A DNA stretch of 64,000 nt from assembly GCA_036273675.1 (NCBI GenBank), contig DASUHD010000010.1:33605-97604 (forward strand). Reading direction: 5' to 3'. Positions 9,055 through 17,889 of this stretch are shown one piece after another. Each line of letters opens with the position of its first letter. Position 1 is the first letter of the stretch. Made by a program: the position numbers and the translations under genes. Source of the stretch: DAHUXT01 sp036273675 (GTDB lineage Bacteria; Chloroflexota; Ktedonobacteria; Ktedonobacterales; JADMIN01). The notes beneath the pieces were generated by a model that saw only the letters and a program-made list of their open reading frames with translations, did not search any database and was not told where the DNA came from.

Positions 9055-9693
9055 TTACGGCGAGAGGCGCTCGATTTGCCAGTCGCCGCTGGCGAGCTGC
9101 CGATAGCGCAGCCGGTCGTGCAGGCGGTTGGCGCGCCCCTGCCAGAACTCGATGGCGTCTGGGATGACGCGGAAGCCGCCCCAGTTCGCTGGGCGCGGAA
9201 TCTCCTGATCCTGATACTGCGCGCTCAACGCGGCGACCCGCTGCTCTAGTTCTTCGCGTCCGGCGATCACCTCGCTCTGGTGCGACGCGCTCGCGCTGAG
9301 CTGACTGCCGACGGGGCGGCTATGGAAGTAGGCGTCGGACTCCTCCGCCGAGACCGGCTCGACACGTCCCTCGATGCGAATTTGGCGCTCCATCTCCGGC
9401 CAGAAGAAGGTCAGCGCTGCCCAGGGCGTATCCGCCAGCTCGCGGCCCTTTCGGCTCTCGTAATTGGTGTAGAAGACGAAACCGCGCTCGTCCGCCCCTT
9501 TGAGCAGCACCATGCGTAGCGATGGCCGCCCACCCGCGCCCACCGTCGCCAGCGCCAGCGCGTTCGGCTCGATGGGCGAGACGGCGCGCGCTTCGTCGAA
9601 CCACGCCGCGAACTGGCGGAATGGGTTGGCGTCCACGTCGCCCTCGTCAAGTCCCCGCTGCATATACTCTTTGCGGAGGTCCGCGAATCCCAT
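9055..9693 (-). CDS. pdxH: Pyridoxamine/pyridoxine 5'-phosphate oxidase
   Basis: A 212-residue FMN-dependent oxidase that makes pyridoxal 5'-phosphate from pyridoxamine or pyridoxine phosphate, the last step of vitamin B6 synthesis and salvage. Family landmarks are NALALATV, LRMVLLKGADERGFVFYTN, ESRKGRELADTPWAALTFFW, the FMN/PLP-binding region ERQIRIEGRVE, and the C-terminal RANRLHDRLRY. Its length is normal for the family. The start at 9693 is preceded on the minus strand by GGAG. It appears to be monocistronic. Confidence 0.95.
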   Translation of the reverse strand: MGFADLRKEYMQRGLDEGDVDANPFRQFAAWFDEARAVSPIEPNALALATVGAGGRPSLRMVLLKGADERGFVFYTNYESRKGRELADTPWAALTFFWPEMERQIRIEGRVEPVSAEESDAYFHSRPVGSQLSASASHQSEVIAGREELEQRVAALSAQYQDQEIPRPANWGGFRVIPDAIEFWQGRANRLHDRLRYRQLASGDWQIERLSP

Positions 9694-9745
9694 AGAAGTG
9701 CTCCTCGGTCTGTGTGATAGACGCCTGACACTGCCCCCTCCCCAA

Positions 9746-9766
9746 CCTCTCCCCCTGTGGGAGAGG
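9746..9766. repeat. C/G-rich palindrome of a dispersed family
   Basis: CCTCTCCC and GGGAGAGG form a perfect 8-bp stem with a 5-nt loop, between divergent pdxH and the CHAP-like gene. Similar C-rich/G-rich hairpins occur at 10711-10732 and 41379-41465. Confidence 0.6.
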
Positions 9767-9809
9767 GGCTAGAGCATCCGATGCCTTGAGTATAGCGTGT
9801 TGCACGACC

Positions 9810-10688
9810 ATGGAAGAAAGTCCCACCAGCCTCGACGGATACCTTCGCCAGCTTGTAAAGTCGTTCTGGTACAGGACGTACTTGAGGCGTGCGAGGATGC
9901 AGCGCGGAGGGAGGGAACTTCTGGGACAGTGGTGGATAGCAAGCCTCTTCGGCAGACTGATTGCTCTGCGTGGCGCGCGCGTGCTGTTGGCATGCGGCGT
10001 AGTGGTGGTGGCCGCGGCGATTGGCATCGGCACGCAGCTTCGCCCGATGAACGCAGGCGCCAATACGATGCATAGTAACGTCGCTGGCTCGACGAGGGTA
10101 TCTTGCGCCGGGCAGACGACCTCTGCCACCAGTGATCCCGCCTGCTATAGCGGGAATGATCTGCTGGCCAACAGCATCAGCCGCGCGGTCAGCGTCGCGA
10201 TGCAGCCGACGCCCGCGCCAGCCAAGACTTCGCAACAGGCGACACTGGCAAATCAGGCTCCCAATACCAATGGCCAGCCCTGCCACGACACCTATATGTT
10301 CGTGCCTAATATCTCGGAGTGGACCGTGCCGCCGGGCTGCTACGCGACGATTTACACGCCCAACCGCAGCCTTTATACCGCGCCGAGCACCTTCGGCTAT
10401 TGTAACTGGTGGGTCGAGGCGCTCCACCCTAAACAGCAGGACATTCTCTATGGCACGGAGTACGCGCGCACGACGACACCCGTCGTTGGCGCGGCGATAT
10501 GGTTCCCGCCCAATCAGCAGGGGGCTAGCTCGGCGGGCCACTGGGCGCAGGTGGTCGCCATCGCGCCCGACCACTACTGGCTGCTGATCACCGAGATGAA
10601 CTTCGAGTGGCGCGGCGGTGGCTTCGGCAAGGTGGACTACCGCTACGCCCACGTTGACGCAGCCGCAGGCGTCGTGTTCGTCCATTAG
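9810..10688 (+). CDS. CHAP-like cysteine peptidase/amidase domain protein, membrane-anchored
   Basis: About 292 residues from the ATG at 9810; a TTG at 9786 is a weaker upstream option. A membrane helix (about residues 60-85, rich in Val/Ala/Ile) places the rest outside the cytoplasm. A polar linker rich in T, A and P follows. The C-terminal domain carries FGYCNWWVEAL (candidate catalytic Cys) and GHWAQVVAI (candidate catalytic His), the order expected of CHAP/NlpC-like amidases that cleave peptidoglycan cross-links. It may act in cell-wall turnover. The CHAP assignment rests on the motif pattern only. Confidence 0.6.
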   Translation: MEESPTSLDGYLRQLVKSFWYRTYLRRARMQRGGRELLGQWWIASLFGRLIALRGARVLLACGVVVVAAAIGIGTQLRPMNAGANTMHSNVAGSTRVSCAGQTTSATSDPACYSGNDLLANSISRAVSVAMQPTPAPAKTSQQATLANQAPNTNGQPCHDTYMFVPNISEWTVPPGCYATIYTPNRSLYTAPSTFGYCNWWVEALHPKQQDILYGTEYARTTTPVVGAAIWFPPNQQGASSAGHWAQVVAIAPDHYWLLITEMNFEWRGGGFGKVDYRYAHVDAAAGVVFVH

Positions 10689-10710
10689 CGGCTGCCGCCC
10701 TCTCCCCCTT

Positions 10711-10732
10711 CCCCTCCCCTAAAAGGGAGGGG
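10711..10732. terminator. C/G-rich hairpin between convergent genes
   Basis: CCCCTCCC (10711-10718) and GGGAGGGG (10725-10732) pair perfectly. The block then runs into GGCCGGGAGGGGTC, the same arrangement as at 41445-41487. Probable terminator or repeat, shared by two convergent genes. Confidence 0.55.
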
Positions 10733-10770
10733 AGCCAGGGCAAAGGAAAGCACAGGCCGGGAGGGGTCCG

Positions 10771-11817
10771 CTAGCCCAGAATGTGAATCGTGCCGGTGGC
10801 GTTGAGGATCAGCACGATTACCGCGATGACCGCCAGGACGATGACGACGAGGCCGACCATGCCAATCGCGCTGTTCGCGTTCGCTGGGGCTGGGATGCTC
10901 GGCGCACCCGGATCGGATGTTCCGGTCGAGCCGCCAGGCTGCCCGGTGGGGCCTGGGTCGCCGGTCGCGCCTATCGGGAACGGATTGCTATTGGCTGGCA
11001 ATGCCAGCTGCCCCCCCTGTTCAAGCGTCGCGACACGAGAGACGAAGTCGTTGAAGCCATCCGCGCCCGATTTGCCGGTCAGCCGCTGATACGTCTCGCC
11101 GAGTGTCGAGCCGCCAGCGCTCACGATCTTCGTCCAGTCGAAGCCGAGCTGGCTGTGCAGGTAGTAGAGGAAGAGCGTCGCGCAGCCATTGCTGTTCTCG
11201 TCCTGATCAGTCGCACTATTGTTGTTGACGTAGTCGGCATGGCCAGCGCTCCACCACGCCTGGATCGTCTGGGCGAAGTCGGGCGCGAGATTGGCGTTAC
11301 GCTCGCCCGCCAGCACGCGCGAGAGGCCCTCGCCGTTGGTGTTGCCACAGGCCCAGCCGTTATTCGCCGCAGCCTCGAAAATCTCCACCAGCTCCGCGAC
11401 CATGAAGCCGTTGGCCAGCGAGGGGTCGGGCTGGATGTAGATGTCGGTGGCGTCGCAGCCGAAGTGGTACGCGCCGCCCGCCTGCGGATCAACCAATACC
11501 TGGCATGGTGTGGCCGTGCGCGGCGTGGTCTGGTCGTCGCCGTTCTGCCCCGCTGGGAGCGTCAGACCGCCAAACCACCCCTGGACAGCCTTGAAGTCTG
11601 CCTCGGCGGACTGGAGCACCGCCTGGGCTGAGGCGTTGCCTTCAGCGCTGCCATCGGAGTAGACAACCATATCAGCTGTCCGCCCCACCTCGGTCTCGCC
11701 ACGGAAGGTGGCGCCAGCCGTCTGGAGTGTCACCACCTCGAAGTACTGTAATGCGCCTTCACGTTTTGGTCCAGCCAAAATAAAGACATGCGGCGCTGGG
11801 CCACCCTCTGTTCTCAC
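10771..11817 (-). CDS. C-terminally membrane-anchored protein of unknown function
   Basis: 348 residues if read from the GTG at 11817, which has AGAGGAG about 8 nt upstream; an ATG at 11868 is possible but lacks a site. There is no clear N-terminal signal. A central globular part contains conserved-looking segments (TDIYIQPDPSLANG, WACGNTNGEGLSRVLAGE, SNGCATLFLYYLHSQLGFDW). Next come a P/G/T-rich linker (about 285-320) and a C-terminal hydrophobic helix ending in a short tail, so it looks tail-anchored. Paired cysteines may form a disulfide. I do not recognise the family. Confidence 0.55.
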   Translation of the reverse strand: MRTEGGPAPHVFILAGPKREGALQYFEVVTLQTAGATFRGETEVGRTADMVVYSDGSAEGNASAQAVLQSAEADFKAVQGWFGGLTLPAGQNGDDQTTPRTATPCQVLVDPQAGGAYHFGCDATDIYIQPDPSLANGFMVAELVEIFEAAANNGWACGNTNGEGLSRVLAGERNANLAPDFAQTIQAWWSAGHADYVNNNSATDQDENSNGCATLFLYYLHSQLGFDWTKIVSAGGSTLGETYQRLTGKSGADGFNDFVSRVATLEQGGQLALPANSNPFPIGATGDPGPTGQPGGSTGTSDPGAPSIPAPANANSAIGMVGLVVIVLAVIAVIVLILNATGTIHILG

Positions 11818-12080
11818 CAGGATAACTCCTCTTCCAATGCCATTCTCATGCCATGAGCAGACGGGCATGTTACACGACCATCATACCGACCCATAGCAAC
11901 CAGATGTGCCTGCCCATGATAAGAAGCTGGTACACAAGTGTCAAGTGACCTGCGTCACTACGCAGAGCAGCGCTAGCCCATTTGGTGCGCGACTGCCATG
12001 TGCGCCATTGCGGATAAGAATGGAGGATAGCGCCGTTACGGTACGAAGAAATGAACGCTGGAGATTGGGGGCGCCTCTAT

Positions 12081-12896
12081 ATGGCTGACTATCTCGCATC
12101 GAACCGGGCGGTCTGGAACGCGATGACGCTGAACCAGCGCGACTCCGATCACCATCGCGATGTGGCGACCGTGCGCGCGGGCGGGCTGACGCTGCGCTCC
12201 ATCGAGCGGGAGACGCTTGGCGACGTGCGCGGACGGACCTTGCTGCATCTGCAATGCAACATGGGGAGTGACACGATCTCGTGGGCGCGTCTGGGCGCGC
12301 GTGTCACTGGCATCGATATCTCGGACGACGCCATCGCTCAGGCGCGCGCGCTGGCCGCCGAGACAGGCGTGCCTGCCCGATTCCTCCGAAGCGATATCTA
12401 TGATCTGCCCGCCGTACTGGAAGAGCAGTTCGACATCGTTTTCGCCTCGTATGGCGCGCTCTGCTGGCTTCCCGATCTGGCGCGATGGGCCACGATTGCC
12501 GCGCGCTATCTGCGCCCTGGCGGAACGTTCCTGCTGGTTGAGATGCATCCATGCGCCATGATGATGGAGTCGCTGGATGCGGATGGTCTGAGCTTTCGCG
12601 TCCACGGCTCGTACTTCCACTCGACGGAGCCACAGGCCGAGGAGGTGCGTGGATTGCCGGAGGAGGCGGCGGCAGACGCGCCGCAATCAGTCTACATCTG
12701 GCGCTATAGTCTGGGCGAGGTCGTGACGGCGCTGATTCAGGCAGGGCTGCGCATCGAGCGCCTGGAGGAGTTCCCGCTGGCGCATTACCAGCAATTCCCC
12801 TGCCTGGCGCAAGCCGACGATGGCTGGTGGCGCTGGCCCACCCCGACGAACACGCTGCCGATGCTCTTCGCCGTCACGGCGAGCAAGTTAGGGTAA
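12081..12896 (+). CDS. Class I SAM-dependent methyltransferase
   Basis: About 271 residues from the ATG at 12081; an in-frame ATG at 12051 is an alternative. The start MADYLASNRAVWNAM, then LLHLQCNMGSDTISWARLG (motif I) and VTGIDISDDAIAQAR (motif II), match Methyltransf_25/11 proteins. FDIVFASYGALCWLPDL and YLRPGGTFLLVEMHP are the usual post-motifs. The C-terminal part (YSLGEVVTALIQAGLRIERLEEF) is typical of small-molecule methyltransferases of the UbiE/SmtA type. The substrate is unknown and there is no clear operon partner. Confidence 0.8.
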   Translation: MADYLASNRAVWNAMTLNQRDSDHHRDVATVRAGGLTLRSIERETLGDVRGRTLLHLQCNMGSDTISWARLGARVTGIDISDDAIAQARALAAETGVPARFLRSDIYDLPAVLEEQFDIVFASYGALCWLPDLARWATIAARYLRPGGTFLLVEMHPCAMMMESLDADGLSFRVHGSYFHSTEPQAEEVRGLPEEAAADAPQSVYIWRYSLGEVVTALIQAGLRIERLEEFPLAHYQQFPCLAQADDGWWRWPTPTNTLPMLFAVTASKLG

Positions 12897-12950
12897 TCGT
12901 TCACCTACAGTGAAGCGGCTCCAATGGCAACTTCTGTCTGGCACTACCAT

Positions 12951-13061
12951 GCCGCAGGCTGAAGCCCTGCGGTTAATCCCGAATCGAGCGTATCCTACTC
13001 CATTATGAGCGGGTATCGCGCAAGTGGGGGATTAGCTGCGGCATTCATGCCGCGAAGCTGG
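12951..13061 (+). repeat. Composite palindromic repeat element, copy B
   Basis: Two hairpins make up this element. The first (12951-12979) has a perfect 7-bp stem, CCGCAGG/CCTGCGG, around CTGAAGC. The second (13033-13061) is a 29-nt near-palindrome identical to the inverse of 8979-9007. The same two parts in the same order and at nearly the same spacing recur at 36069-36180. It lies between convergent genes. Confidence 0.75.
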
Positions 13062-13132
13062 GCTAGTGCTGCTCTCGCCCGTGATAAAGTGTTTCGCATA
13101 GCTGACGCAATCACCCTATTCGCCGCCAGCCG

Positions 13133-14629
13133 TTATCGGCGCGAGCGCGTTGTGGGGCGCTTACCGGTGTACTTCTGGCCGGGACGCGACTTGCCCTTAT
13201 CTTTGCCCCTCTTCTCGTCATCCTCGCCGCGGTCGGTGGTACGGGCGCGGAACTGGAGCCGGATGGCGGTACCCTCGAACCCGAAGACGTTACGCAGCTG
13301 GTTCTCCAGATAGCGGCGATACGAGAAGTGAAGCAACTCCGGGTCGTTGACGAAGAAGACAAACGTCGGCGGATTCGTCTCGGCCTGCGTCACGTAGAAG
13401 ATGCGCAGTGGCCGCCCCTGCACGCTCGGCGGATGGTGGCGCTGCACCGCGTCGCGCACGATCTCGTTCAGTTGCGCCGTTGGCACGCGAACCGAGCGCG
13501 TATCATAGATGCGCAGTGCGTGGTCGAGGATGTTGTTGACGTGGTACTTCGTCTTGGCAGCGGCAAAGACCAATGGAGCATACGGCACGAACTTCAGCTT
13601 CTCGCGCATGTCGTCCATATACGCCTCGGCGTCGCGTACCTCCAGGGCGGCCAGGTCCACGTTTTCGCTCGGCAAGACTGGGACATCGGGGTCGGCCCAC
13701 GTCTCGGCCAGGCGGCGGCGCTCCTTGATGATGTCCCACTTGTTGATGACGATGACGATGCCCTTGGCCGCCTCGTTGATGTAGCCCGCGATGTGCGTGT
13801 CTTGCGCGGTGATGCCCTCCACCGCGTCGATCATCAGTACCGCCACATCACAGCGGTCGATGGCGCGGTCGGCGCGCAAGACGCTGTATTTCTCGACGCC
13901 GGGGCCAATATGTCCGCGCCGCCGGATGCCCGCCGTATCGATCAGCGTGATGCGGCGACCCTTATACTCCACCTCAGTGTCAATCGCGTCGCGGGTCGTG
14001 CCGGGGATATCGCTGACGATGACGCGGTCCGACCCGGCGATGGCGTTGAGCAGCGACGACTTGCCAACATTGGGCCGCCCGACAATCGCCAGACGCGGGA
14101 TACCATCACTGACGGGTTCATCCTCGTCGTCGGCGGGCGGCAGATGCTCGGTGATCGCGTCGAGCAGGTCGCCAGTGCCAGTGCCAGAGTTGGCGGCCAG
14201 CGTGATCGGCTCACCCAGGCCAAGCGAATAGAACTCGACGGCCTCTTGCCGACGGGTGAGGTTGTCCGCTTTGTTCGCGCCCAGCACCACCGGCTTGCCC
14301 GAGCGCCGCAACATCTCAGCTACCTCGGTATCGGCCTCGGTGATACCCGATTTCGTATCCACCAACAAGACAATCACGTCGGCCTCTTCGATAGCCAGCT
14401 GCGCCTGCGACGCGATGCGCGCGGTGATATCCTCGCTCGTGCCAAGCTCTAGCCCACCGGTATCCACGAGCGAGAAGGTGCGCCCATTCCACTCGGCGTC
14501 GGCATAGAGCCGGTCGCGCGTCGTGCCAGGCAGATCCTCGACAATCGCGAGACGCTCGCCCACGAGCCGATTGAACAGCGTTGATTTGCCCACATTCGGG
14601 CGGCCAACAATAGCAACAAGCGGTTTCAT
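13133..14629 (-). CDS. der: Ribosome-assembly GTPase Der (EngA)
   Basis: 498 residues from the ATG at 14629, which gives the canonical MKPLVAIVGRPNVGKSTLFN start; the frame extends upstream to 14731 without support. Two tandem GTPase domains are present. G-domain 1 has GRPNVGKST and a DTGG switch; G-domain 2 has GRPNVGKSS, DTAG and NKWD (NKAD in domain 1). A C-terminal KH-like domain (about 360-460) ends in a basic tail rich in R, K and G. Der binds the 50S subunit during maturation. Length and domain order are normal. Confidence 0.96.
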   Translation of the reverse strand: MKPLVAIVGRPNVGKSTLFNRLVGERLAIVEDLPGTTRDRLYADAEWNGRTFSLVDTGGLELGTSEDITARIASQAQLAIEEADVIVLLVDTKSGITEADTEVAEMLRRSGKPVVLGANKADNLTRRQEAVEFYSLGLGEPITLAANSGTGTGDLLDAITEHLPPADDEDEPVSDGIPRLAIVGRPNVGKSSLLNAIAGSDRVIVSDIPGTTRDAIDTEVEYKGRRITLIDTAGIRRRGHIGPGVEKYSVLRADRAIDRCDVAVLMIDAVEGITAQDTHIAGYINEAAKGIVIVINKWDIIKERRRLAETWADPDVPVLPSENVDLAALEVRDAEAYMDDMREKLKFVPYAPLVFAAAKTKYHVNNILDHALRIYDTRSVRVPTAQLNEIVRDAVQRHHPPSVQGRPLRIFYVTQAETNPPTFVFFVNDPELLHFSYRRYLENQLRNVFGFEGTAIRLQFRARTTDRGEDDEKRGKDKGKSRPGQKYTGKRPTTRSRR

Positions 14630-14841
14630 CGCGACACTCCAACATTCCAGCGCTCCTGGCACACACAATAGCCCTGATTGTACCACGTCTGAGGGCGCGA
14701 GCGGCGCGGCACGAGCGAAGATCATCCGCATGATGCCGTTTGACAGCGTCCGCTATACTGGGTCAGGGTATCGTGTCTGCCTGCCTGCCAACACGACTCT
14801 AGCGATGACCCTCACCCGGCAGGGACGCCAATGGAGCCACC

Positions 14842-16563
14842 ATGGACGAGACTGACAAGATCGACGAGTTGAACGAGTTCGACGGGAGTCAGCCCACGAG
14901 CGATGCCCGCGATTTCCCGGAAGCCGCCACGTCCGTGCAGCCAGCTCAGGTGGCAGGCCCGCCCGCGACCGACGACCGCACCGCATGGCGCGCATGGTGG
15001 CGCGCGCAGGGTCAGAACTGGCGGATCGAGCCGGAGATCGCGCCCGCGCGGCAGACGCTGTTGGCCGAGCGCCGCGCCCTTGCCCCAGACGTGCACGCCA
15101 ACGTCTATCCATTCGCCGGGATGGCGCTGACACGGGCCGATGTCGAATGGCTGCTGGCAACCCATGAGCATGGGCGCGGACCGGTCATCTGGGACGACCC
15201 GACGCAGCGCGGGCGCATTGGGCTGGACCTACGCGGGGCCAACCTGCAGGGTGTGAACCTGCGCGGTCTGCCGCTGGCGCGCGTGCTCGGTGGGCTGGCG
15301 GGCGCGACCGCCGAGCAAATCGCCGCAGCCGCCGTCCACCTGGAGCGGAGCGATCTGCGCGAGGCGCAGTTGCAGGGGGCCGATCTGCGTGGCGCGCGAC
15401 TCGACTTCGCCCGTGCCGAGGGCGCGCGCCTGGAGCTTGCCCAATGCGTCCGGGCGGAGATGAAGCAGGTGGACCTGCGCCACGCCCATCTGGAAGGCGC
15501 GAGCCTGCGCGAAGCCTTCATGGAGAAGGCCAATCTCTACGAGGCGCATCTGGAGGGCGCGACCCTCAGCGGCACGCGGCTGAAGGCCGCCTCGCTCAGC
15601 AACGCCCATATGGAGGGCGCGTCGGTCGGCGGAGCGCGGCTGGAGAACGCCTTTCTGCGTAATACCCATCTCGAAGGCGCGCGGCTCTTTGGCGCACGGC
15701 TTGACCGCGCCTCGCTGATTGGCGCGCATCTCGAAGGGGCGATGATGCGGCGCGTACACCTGGAGGGCGCGTCACTCGCCAGCGCCTCGCTGGGGGGCAA
15801 GCGCATGGCGCCCGACGATCTAAGCCACATCCGGCAATGGGCGCCCGATTTCCCAGAGGTGTTGCGCCCGGCTGATCTGCAGCGCACGTTCTTCGATACG
15901 GCGAGCGTGTTGGACAATGTCATCCTTGGCGACAGGCAGTATGGCTATGCGGAGCTGGCCGACGCCCACTGGGGCGACGCCAATCTGGCCGTCGTCCGCT
16001 GGACCGATGGGCGCGCAGCCATCATCCTCGGCGACGAGCGCGAGGCCCACCAGCACACCACGCCTGAGGGCAAGGCGAAGACGCGCGCCGAACGCCTCGC
16101 CGACCTGGAGCGCGCCGTCCGCGCCAACCGCCAGCTCGCGGTCGCGTTACAGGCGCAAGGACTGAACGAGGACGCCGGGAGCTTCGCCTATCGCGCGCAG
16201 GTGCTCCAGGCGCGGGTGCTGCGCCGCCAGCTGCGCATCGGCCAGTATCTCTTCTCGCGCTTCCTCGATCTGCTGGCGGGCTACGGCTACCGGCCCTGGC
16301 GCAGTCTGGTCGCCTATCTGCTGGTGATTGTGGGATTTGCGGTCACGTTCTTTATCCAGGGGTCGATCAGCGGGCCGCACCTCGCCTGGAATGAGGCGCT
16401 CATCATCAGCCTGACGGCATTTCATGGCCGCGGCTTCTTCCCCGAGCAGTTTCAGCCCGGCGATCCGCAGTCGGCCATCGCGGCGATAGAGGCGGTGATT
16501 GGCCTGCTGATCGAGATCTGCTTCATCGCAACGTTCACCCAGAGGTTCCTAGGCGGGAAGTAA
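14842..16563 (+). CDS. Pentapeptide-repeat protein with C-terminal two-helix ion-channel-like domain
   Basis: A 573-residue protein. After a polar N-terminus (about 1-125), residues about 130-325 consist of A(D/N)LxG-type pentapeptide repeats, often written as HLEGAxL, forming a right-handed beta-helix. A helical linker follows (about 390-470; basic, A/R/E-rich). The C-terminal 90 residues hold two hydrophobic segments around ISLTAFHGRGFF, like a minimal two-transmembrane pore module. An intact membrane-tethered beta-helix is predicted. Pentapeptide-repeat proteins mostly have unknown roles; the pore idea is inference from topology. Confidence 0.75.
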   Translation: MDETDKIDELNEFDGSQPTSDARDFPEAATSVQPAQVAGPPATDDRTAWRAWWRAQGQNWRIEPEIAPARQTLLAERRALAPDVHANVYPFAGMALTRADVEWLLATHEHGRGPVIWDDPTQRGRIGLDLRGANLQGVNLRGLPLARVLGGLAGATAEQIAAAAVHLERSDLREAQLQGADLRGARLDFARAEGARLELAQCVRAEMKQVDLRHAHLEGASLREAFMEKANLYEAHLEGATLSGTRLKAASLSNAHMEGASVGGARLENAFLRNTHLEGARLFGARLDRASLIGAHLEGAMMRRVHLEGASLASASLGGKRMAPDDLSHIRQWAPDFPEVLRPADLQRTFFDTASVLDNVILGDRQYGYAELADAHWGDANLAVVRWTDGRAAIILGDEREAHQHTTPEGKAKTRAERLADLERAVRANRQLAVALQAQGLNEDAGSFAYRAQVLQARVLRRQLRIGQYLFSRFLDLLAGYGYRPWRSLVAYLLVIVGFAVTFFIQGSISGPHLAWNEALIISLTAFHGRGFFPEQFQPGDPQSAIAAIEAVIGLLIEICFIATFTQRFLGGK

Positions 16564-16594
16564 CGCAAGTGCGTCATCTTTTTGGCAATCAGTG

Positions 16595-16620
16595 GCCTCT
16601 CCCGAGAACACAGGAGAGGC
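16595..16620. terminator. Bidirectional hairpin between convergent genes
   Basis: GCCTCTCC (16595-16602) and GGAGAGGC (16613-16620) form an 8-bp stem with a 10-nt loop between the two convergent stop codons. There is no strong T-run, so its efficiency is uncertain. Confidence 0.55.
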
Positions 16621-16660
16621 TAAGAGTCAATCGTCTCAGCGTTCGCAGTGACATTGCCTG

Positions 16661-16966
16661 CTAGTGGCTGCGGTTTGAGGTGTGCGGATGCCTGCCGAGA
16701 TCGTGCCAGTCCTTTTCATCGACATCCAGTCCGAAGTGCTTCGCCGCCTTTTTGATATTGCGGAAGGCAAGGTCGCGGTCGTCATCGGAGACGCCCTCCA
16801 CCTGATCGAAGCGGGCCAGCGCGTTCTGCACGTGTGATTTGTCCGTCAGCGGCTCTTTCCGCTGCTTCGGGAACGCATAGGCGCTATCAGGCAGTTTTTC
16901 GCGGTCATCCGTGCTCAGGTCGCCGTGTTCGGTTGTCGGCTTCCATGTCGTATGTTCCGATGCCAT
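16661..16966 (-). CDS. DUF6582-type small protein
   Basis: A 101-residue soluble, charged protein. The pattern LPDSAYAFPKQRKEPLTD, then HVQNALARFDQVEGV and IKKAAKHFGLDVDEKDW, matches a small conserved bacterial family (DUF6582, also found next to phage-protein domains). No enzymatic motif is known. The start at 16966 has AAGGAG at a normal distance. The function is unknown; a nucleic-acid or stress-related role has no support in this sequence. Confidence 0.7.
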   Translation of the reverse strand: MASEHTTWKPTTEHGDLSTDDREKLPDSAYAFPKQRKEPLTDKSHVQNALARFDQVEGVSDDDRDLAFRNIKKAAKHFGLDVDEKDWHDLGRHPHTSNRSH

Positions 16967-17055
16967 CGTTCAACTCCTTATGCTGATGGGACACGTACGT
17001 CGCATCCACCAGCAAAGGGCTGCACAAGCTATGCCACCGGAGATTATCGGTGCGA

Positions 17056-17889
17056 TTAGAACTTGAGATAGGCCAGCACGGACGCCGCAGGGATGAGGAT
17101 GAGCGCCAGCCAGTCGAGCAGGCGCAGCCGCCCCTCGTGGAGCAGCGTCGCCTCGCCCGTGACGCCATAGCCGCGCGACTCGATGGCCATCGAGAGGTCT
17201 TCGGCGCGGCGCAACGCCCCCTGAAGCATCGGGACCAGCAGCGAGCTGGCGCCACGAATCCGCGCGCCCGCCGTGCCGGTGGTGAAGTTGGCCCCGCGCG
17301 AGACCTGCGCCTTGATAAGCTGTTCGGTCTCCTGCACGAGCACCGGGATGAACCGCAACGCCACCAGCGTCATTAGCCCGAACTCATCTGCCGGAACGCG
17401 GAAGCGGCGCAGCGGCCGCAGCAATACAACGATGCCCTCCGCTAGCGCGACCGGGCTGGTGGTCATCGTCAGAATCATCGAGCCAAGGAAGAGCAGCAGG
17501 AATATAGCCCCCAGTGAGATGACAAACCAGATACCGTCGTAGGTCACGACGACTGGGCCAAACGAAATGCCCGCAATATCCCATGGCCCAAAGGTATGCC
17601 AGGTGTCGCCTGGGGTGAACATCAGCGTGAAGGGAATGCCCAGCGATAGCAACACCAGCAGCAACCGCATGCGCCGCCAGATGTAGCCGAACGGCACGCG
17701 GCCCACCAAAATCGCTAGCGTCAGCAGACCGAAGGAGAGCAGGTAGACCCCATAGTGGAAGTCATTGTGGTTGGCGGCGAAGAAGATGAGCGTGAACCAG
17801 CAGAGCAGCAGCAGCTTCGTGCGGGCGCGTAGCTCGTGGATCGGCGAGGTTCCGGCAATGTAGATGCCAACCGGCAGATTATCGAGCAT
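17056..17889 (-). CDS. ecfT: ECF transporter transmembrane component EcfT
   Basis: 277 residues from the ATG at 17889, which begins MLDNLPVGIYIAGTSPIHEL, typical of EcfT; it overlaps the end of the preceding ATPase gene by 11 nt. There are five or more membrane segments. The C-terminal half has the A-R-G coupling motif region (IKAQVSRGANF) and a second one (IESRGYG) that contact the two ATPases. EcfT is the scaffold that couples ATP hydrolysis to toppling of the substrate-binding S protein. It is the last gene of the overlapping operon. Confidence 0.9.
   Translation of the reverse strand: MLDNLPVGIYIAGTSPIHELRARTKLLLLCWFTLIFFAANHNDFHYGVYLLSFGLLTLAILVGRVPFGYIWRRMRLLLVLLSLGIPFTLMFTPGDTWHTFGPWDIAGISFGPVVVTYDGIWFVISLGAIFLLLFLGSMILTMTTSPVALAEGIVVLLRPLRRFRVPADEFGLMTLVALRFIPVLVQETEQLIKAQVSRGANFTTGTAGARIRGASSLLVPMLQGALRRAEDLSMAIESRGYGVTGEATLLHEGRLRLLDWLALILIPAASVLAYLKF

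Noticed and set aside
13328..14452. 374-codon plus-strand frame opposite der
   Set aside because: Antisense shadow; der has both GTPase domains intact.
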